Of a DNA stretch of 7,729 bases, positions 4,975-7,729 are shown piece by piece. The position numbers and the translations under genes were made by a program. The DNA is from an uncultured Atopobiaceae bacterium (GTDB lineage Bacteria; Actinomycetota; Coriobacteriia; Coriobacteriales; Atopobiaceae), in assembly GCA_947303905.1 (NCBI GenBank), contig CAMYZR010000053.1:1-7729 (forward strand), given 5' to 3'. The notes below the pieces were generated by a model. It worked only from the letters and a program-made list of their open reading frames with translations, was not told the DNA's origin and ran no database searches. Position 1 is the first letter of the stretch, and each line of letters begins with the position of its first letter.

Positions 4975-7729
4975 CTACTTGCGCTTACGACGCTGCAGGA
5001 CCGTACCGGCGGTCAGTGCTGCCGCACCGAAGACCGTCATGATTGCCATCGCGTCAACCGGGGTCTCATCGCCAGTCTGCGGGACGATCTTCTTGTGAGG
5101 CGGATTCTTCTCGTCGCCAGTCGGGACCTTCTTGTCGTCCTTGTCCTTCAGCGGCTTGTCGGGATCGACCGGGTTGTCGGCCTCGGCGGTGACCACATTG
5201 AGGACGCTGCCGGCCTTGACGTCCGCCTTCGTCACCTTGTAGGAGGTGGTGAAGGTCTCGGAGGCGCCAGCGGCGAGCGTGTCGACGATCCAGTGGTCGC
5301 CCGTGAGCTCGTCGTCGACCTTGACGTCGGTCAGAGCGATCTTGCCGGTGTTGGTAACGACGATCTCGTAGGTGACCGTCTCACCCTCCTTGTAATACTT
5401 GCCGTTGGCGGGCTTGGAGGTGACTTCCTTGGTGACCTTGAGGCCAACCTCGGGACGGAAGGTGTTGACGAAGGTAATCTCGTCAGCATCCTCGTTGCCG
5501 GCGGTGTAGGTCGGCGTCGCCACGAGCGTGCCGTCCTCGTCCACGACGTCAACCTTCACGGTGAAGACGGTGTCGTCGTAGATGTAGGAGTCGTTGCCGC
5601 CGTCAAGCTCGGTCACCGTGTAGTAGTAGGTGCCAGCCTTGGTGTACTTGATCTCGTCGAAGCTTGCGGTGCCTGCACCCTTGACGGAGGTGGTCATGTC
5701 CTGGCCCTCGCCGCTCAGGTTGAAGGTGAAGGTGGCGTCCTTCTCGGGGGTCGCGCCCTCGATCTGCTTGTTGACCTCGACCACGATGGAGGTGGGCTCG
5801 GCGCAGTACGGGTTGGTGATCACAAGCTCGCCGTCGGTAGCGTCAGCGTACTCGATGCTTGCCTCAAGCTGGCCGGTGCCCGGGTCGGTCACGGTGATGG
5901 TCACAGCGTGAGGAGCGGTGTCGTAGGTGAAGCCCTTGGTGCTGCCAGCGACCTCCTGAATCGTGTAGTTGTAGGTGCCAACCTTGTCGAAGGTGAGCTC
6001 GCTGAACTTCACCAGGCCACCGTTCTTGATGGTCTTGGTCTCAACGACGCTGCCCTCGCTGTCGAGCAGGTTGAACGTGAACTCCTCGTCGGGAGCGCTG
6101 TCGGACTGGTCGTCGACAACCTTGCGGGCCTGCGGCTTGGCAACCGCATCCTTCGGGTCATAGATGTTGGTGACGGACAGCTCGGTGTCGCTCTCGCCGT
6201 AGACAACGCTTGCGACCAGGTGGGCGCTATCGTCGACCACGGTGACCTTGACGGGATAGGTGGTCGTGTCGTTGGTCCAGCCAGCGGAGGTGTTGCCACC
6301 CTTGGTCTCGGTGATCGTGTAGTTGAACTCGCCAACCGTCTCGTAGGTGATCGGGCCGAACGTTGCCGTCTCGCCAGCCTTTGCGGTGGCGGTAACGGTC
6401 TCGGGCATCGGGGCGTCGCCGACCTTGGCCAGCGTGAACTCGAAGGTGACGTCGTCAGCGCTGCCGGACTTGTCCTCGACCTCCTTGGTGACCTCGAGGG
6501 TCGCCTCGGTTGCCTCGGCCTTGTAGATGTTGGTGAACGTTACCTCGGTCGTGCTGTTGCCATTGATCGTGGTCTCCTCCTCGAGGACTGCGGTCTCGAA
6601 GTTGTCGTTGACCACGATGGTGACCTTACGCTCGACGGTGTCGTACGTCCAGCCGTCAGGAGCGGTGCCGTTCTCAACGATGGTGTAGTTGTAGGTGCCA
6701 GCCTCGGTGAACTCCAGGGCGTCAAAGTCGACGCTGCCCTTGAGGTCGGTGGTGGTGATCTCCTTGGTCTGGAGGGTCTCACCGTTCGAATCCTTGAGGT
6801 CGAAGGTGAAGGTGGCATCCTGTGCGCTCAGGGACTGGTCGTCAATCTCCTTGTGAGCGGTCAGGACAACCTCGACACCAGTCTGCTTGAAGACGTTCGT
6901 GATGTCGACGTTGGTCTTCTCGCCGAGCTTGGTGATGTCGGTGACGACAAGGTGGCCCTCAAGGTCGTCCTCGACGGTGACGATAACCGTGTAGGTGTTC
7001 TTGTCATATTCGAAGCCTGCGTCAGAACCAGCGGTCTCCGTCACCTCGTAGGTGAACTCCTTCTTCGTGACGCGGTTGCCCTCGTCGTCCTTCATGTCGT
7101 CGAAGGTGTACTCGATCTCGTCGAACGAAGCCGTGCCCGTACCACCATCGGTGGTGATGCTGGTCTCCAGCTGGCCGTCGATCTTCGGGCCCTTCATCGT
7201 GATGTTGAAGGTGCGGTCAACAACGTTGCCGTACTTATCCTCGCCAGGGATGAAGCCATCGATGTTCTTGGTGACGTCAATCTTGGCCTTCACGGGCTCT
7301 GCCGTGTAGGTGTTGGTGATGGTGGCATCCTCGGGGTCGTAGGTGACCTCGGTGGCCAGGGTACCGTCGCCGTTGTCGGTGACCTTGACGGTGGCGGTGA
7401 TGTCAGCGGTCTTGGTCACGCCGCCAGGCAGGGTGCCGGTCTCGCTGATGGTGTACTCATAGGTCTTACCAGCGTCGGACTCGTCGTACTCGATCGCGGC
7501 GAAGGTCACAGGACCGTTCTCGGTTACAGACTTCTCCTCGATCGTCTTGCCGTCGGGACCGATGAGCGTGAAGGTGAAGCTCTCGCCATCCTGCCACTCG
7601 CGGCCCGTGAGCACCTTATTGGCCTCGAGAGTGGCCTCGCCGGTCGCCTCGTAGGTGTTGGTGATGGTGGCGTCCTCGGGGCTGTAGGTGACAGCGGTGG
7701 ACAGGGTGCCGTCGCCGTTGTCGGTGACC
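4975..7729 (-). CDS. LPXTG-type cell-wall surface protein with tandem FctA-like isopeptide domains (5' end missing)
   Basis: 917 aa are visible; the frame is open to the window edge, so start, signal peptide and further repeats lie outside. Numbering from the first full codon: the tail of one repeat (1-30), six complete Spy0128/FctA-like pilin isopeptide domains (31-760), a DUF11-type beta domain with GETVTYEIVVTNTGK (about 761-850), a charged linker with KDKDDKK, then a sorting signal: VPQTG (882-886), a hydrophobic segment (893-911) and RRKRK (913-917). Sortase should cut between Thr and Gly and link the protein to peptidoglycan. Each repeat keeps the Lys, Glu and Asn for a self-formed Lys-Asn bond, making a stiff, protease-resistant stalk for adhesion or a pilus. 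No YPKN pilin motif or E-box is seen in this part, so shaft-pilin status is undecided. The terminator at 4921-4950 ends a unit that has no following gene. The ligand is unknown. Confidence 0.9.
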   Translation of the reverse strand, partial: VTDNGDGTLSTAVTYSPEDATITNTYEATGEATLEANKVLTGREWQDGESFTFTLIGPDGKTIEEKSVTENGPVTFAAIEYDESDAGKTYEYTISETGTLPGGVTKTADITATVKVTDNGDGTLATEVTYDPEDATITNTYTAEPVKAKIDVTKNIDGFIPGEDKYGNVVDRTFNITMKGPKIDGQLETSITTDGGTGTASFDEIEYTFDDMKDDEGNRVTKKEFTYEVTETAGSDAGFEYDKNTYTVIVTVEDDLEGHLVVTDITKLGEKTNVDITNVFKQTGVEVVLTAHKEIDDQSLSAQDATFTFDLKDSNGETLQTKEITTTDLKGSVDFDALEFTEAGTYNYTIVENGTAPDGWTYDTVERKVTIVVNDNFETAVLEEETTINGNSTTEVTFTNIYKAEATEATLEVTKEVEDKSGSADDVTFEFTLAKVGDAPMPETVTATAKAGETATFGPITYETVGEFNYTITETKGGNTSAGWTNDTTTYPVKVTVVDDSAHLVASVVYGESDTELSVTNIYDPKDAVAKPQARKVVDDQSDSAPDEEFTFNLLDSEGSVVETKTIKNGGLVKFSELTFDKVGTYNYTIQEVAGSTKGFTYDTAPHAVTITVTDPGTGQLEASIEYADATDGELVITNPYCAEPTSIVVEVNKQIEGATPEKDATFTFNLSGEGQDMTTSVKGAGTASFDEIKYTKAGTYYYTVTELDGGNDSYIYDDTVFTVKVDVVDEDGTLVATPTYTAGNEDADEITFVNTFRPEVGLKVTKEVTSKPANGKYYKEGETVTYEIVVTNTGKIALTDVKVDDELTGDHWIVDTLAAGASETFTTSYKVTKADVKAGSVLNVVTAEADNPVDPDKPLKDKDDKKVPTGDEKNPPHKKIVPQTGDETPVDAMAIMTVFGAAALTAGTVLQRRKRK
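5449..7638 (-). repeat. Six tandem isopeptide-domain repeats in the surface protein
   Basis: Approximate bounds on the minus strand: R1 7638-7297, R2 7296-6877, R3 6876-6514, R4 6513-6151, R5 6150-5797, R6 5796-5449, i.e. 114-140 codons each. Putative Lys/Glu/Asn triads (numbered from the first codon in the window): R1 K38/E96/N139, R2 K154/E231/N278, R3 K293/E352/N400, R4 K415/E474/N521, R5 K536/E592/N639, R6 K654/E707/N755. The Glu to Asn distance is 43-48 in every copy. Each unit runs xVTK, FxFxL, a short turn, GTYxYTIxE, YDxxxxxVxVxVxD and ends TNxY. R2 is longest because of insertions (GEDKYGNVVD and DDMKDDEGN). Confidence 0.85.
7312..7384 (-). repeat. 73-nt near-identical segment shared by adjacent repeats
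   Basis: 7312-7384 and 7657-7729 are identical at 66 of 73 positions and lie 345 nt (115 codons) apart. They encode the VTDNGDGTL..(A/V)TY.PEDATITNTY ends of R1 and of the partial repeat before it. The other repeats are much more diverged, so this pair reflects a recent duplication or gene conversion; the second copy is cut by the window edge. Confidence 0.85.

Noticed and set aside
5449..7638. Tandem periodicity considered as a CRISPR or DNA-level satellite array
   Set aside because: The period is 114-140 codons of diverged coding sequence with conserved protein motifs, so it is a protein domain repeat.

Overview
The window looks like one end of an assembled contig from a high-GC Gram-positive bacterium, most likely an actinobacterium of the class Coriobacteriia (Olsenella/Atopobium/Collinsella-like). 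The grounds are GC-rich coding, an L31 ribosomal protein with an Ala/Lys-rich tail, a type III pantothenate kinase, a FolP-FolK fusion and a large isopeptide-repeat surface protein ending in a VPQTG sorting signal. The genus is inference. The first 48 bases are not biological: they are Illumina P7 adapter, index and read-2 primer sequence left on the contig end.

Layout: 1-48 adapter; 90-926 (+) a trigger-factor-like chaperone fragment family protein without a ribosome-binding domain; 927-1052 two hairpins between convergent genes; 1053-1427 (-) rpmE (L31); 1428-1688 a divergent control region with a structured rpmE leader, a palindrome over the likely rpmE -10 and a weak coaX promoter; 1689-2498 (+) coaX; 2499-2727 a convergent intergenic region dominated by a 96-nt near-perfect hairpin; 2728-3267 (-) a short biotin-ligase-like protein missing key catalytic motifs; 3300-4736 (-) folP-folK fusion, probably in one operon with the preceding gene; 4737-4974 folPK promoter and the terminator of the next gene; 4975-7729 (-) the 3' part of a long LPXTG-type adhesin or pilin-like protein whose 5' end lies outside the window.

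The genes form small independent units rather than one system. coaX (CoA) and folPK (folate) are cofactor biosynthesis; rpmE and the trigger-factor-like gene belong to translation and protein folding; the adhesin is a cell-wall-anchored stalk. I see no CRISPR array, mobile-element gene, tRNA or rRNA. The least explained pieces are the long hairpin between coaX and the ligase-like gene, the rpmE leader with its overlapping palindrome, and the ligase-like protein that has lost the usual catalytic signature.
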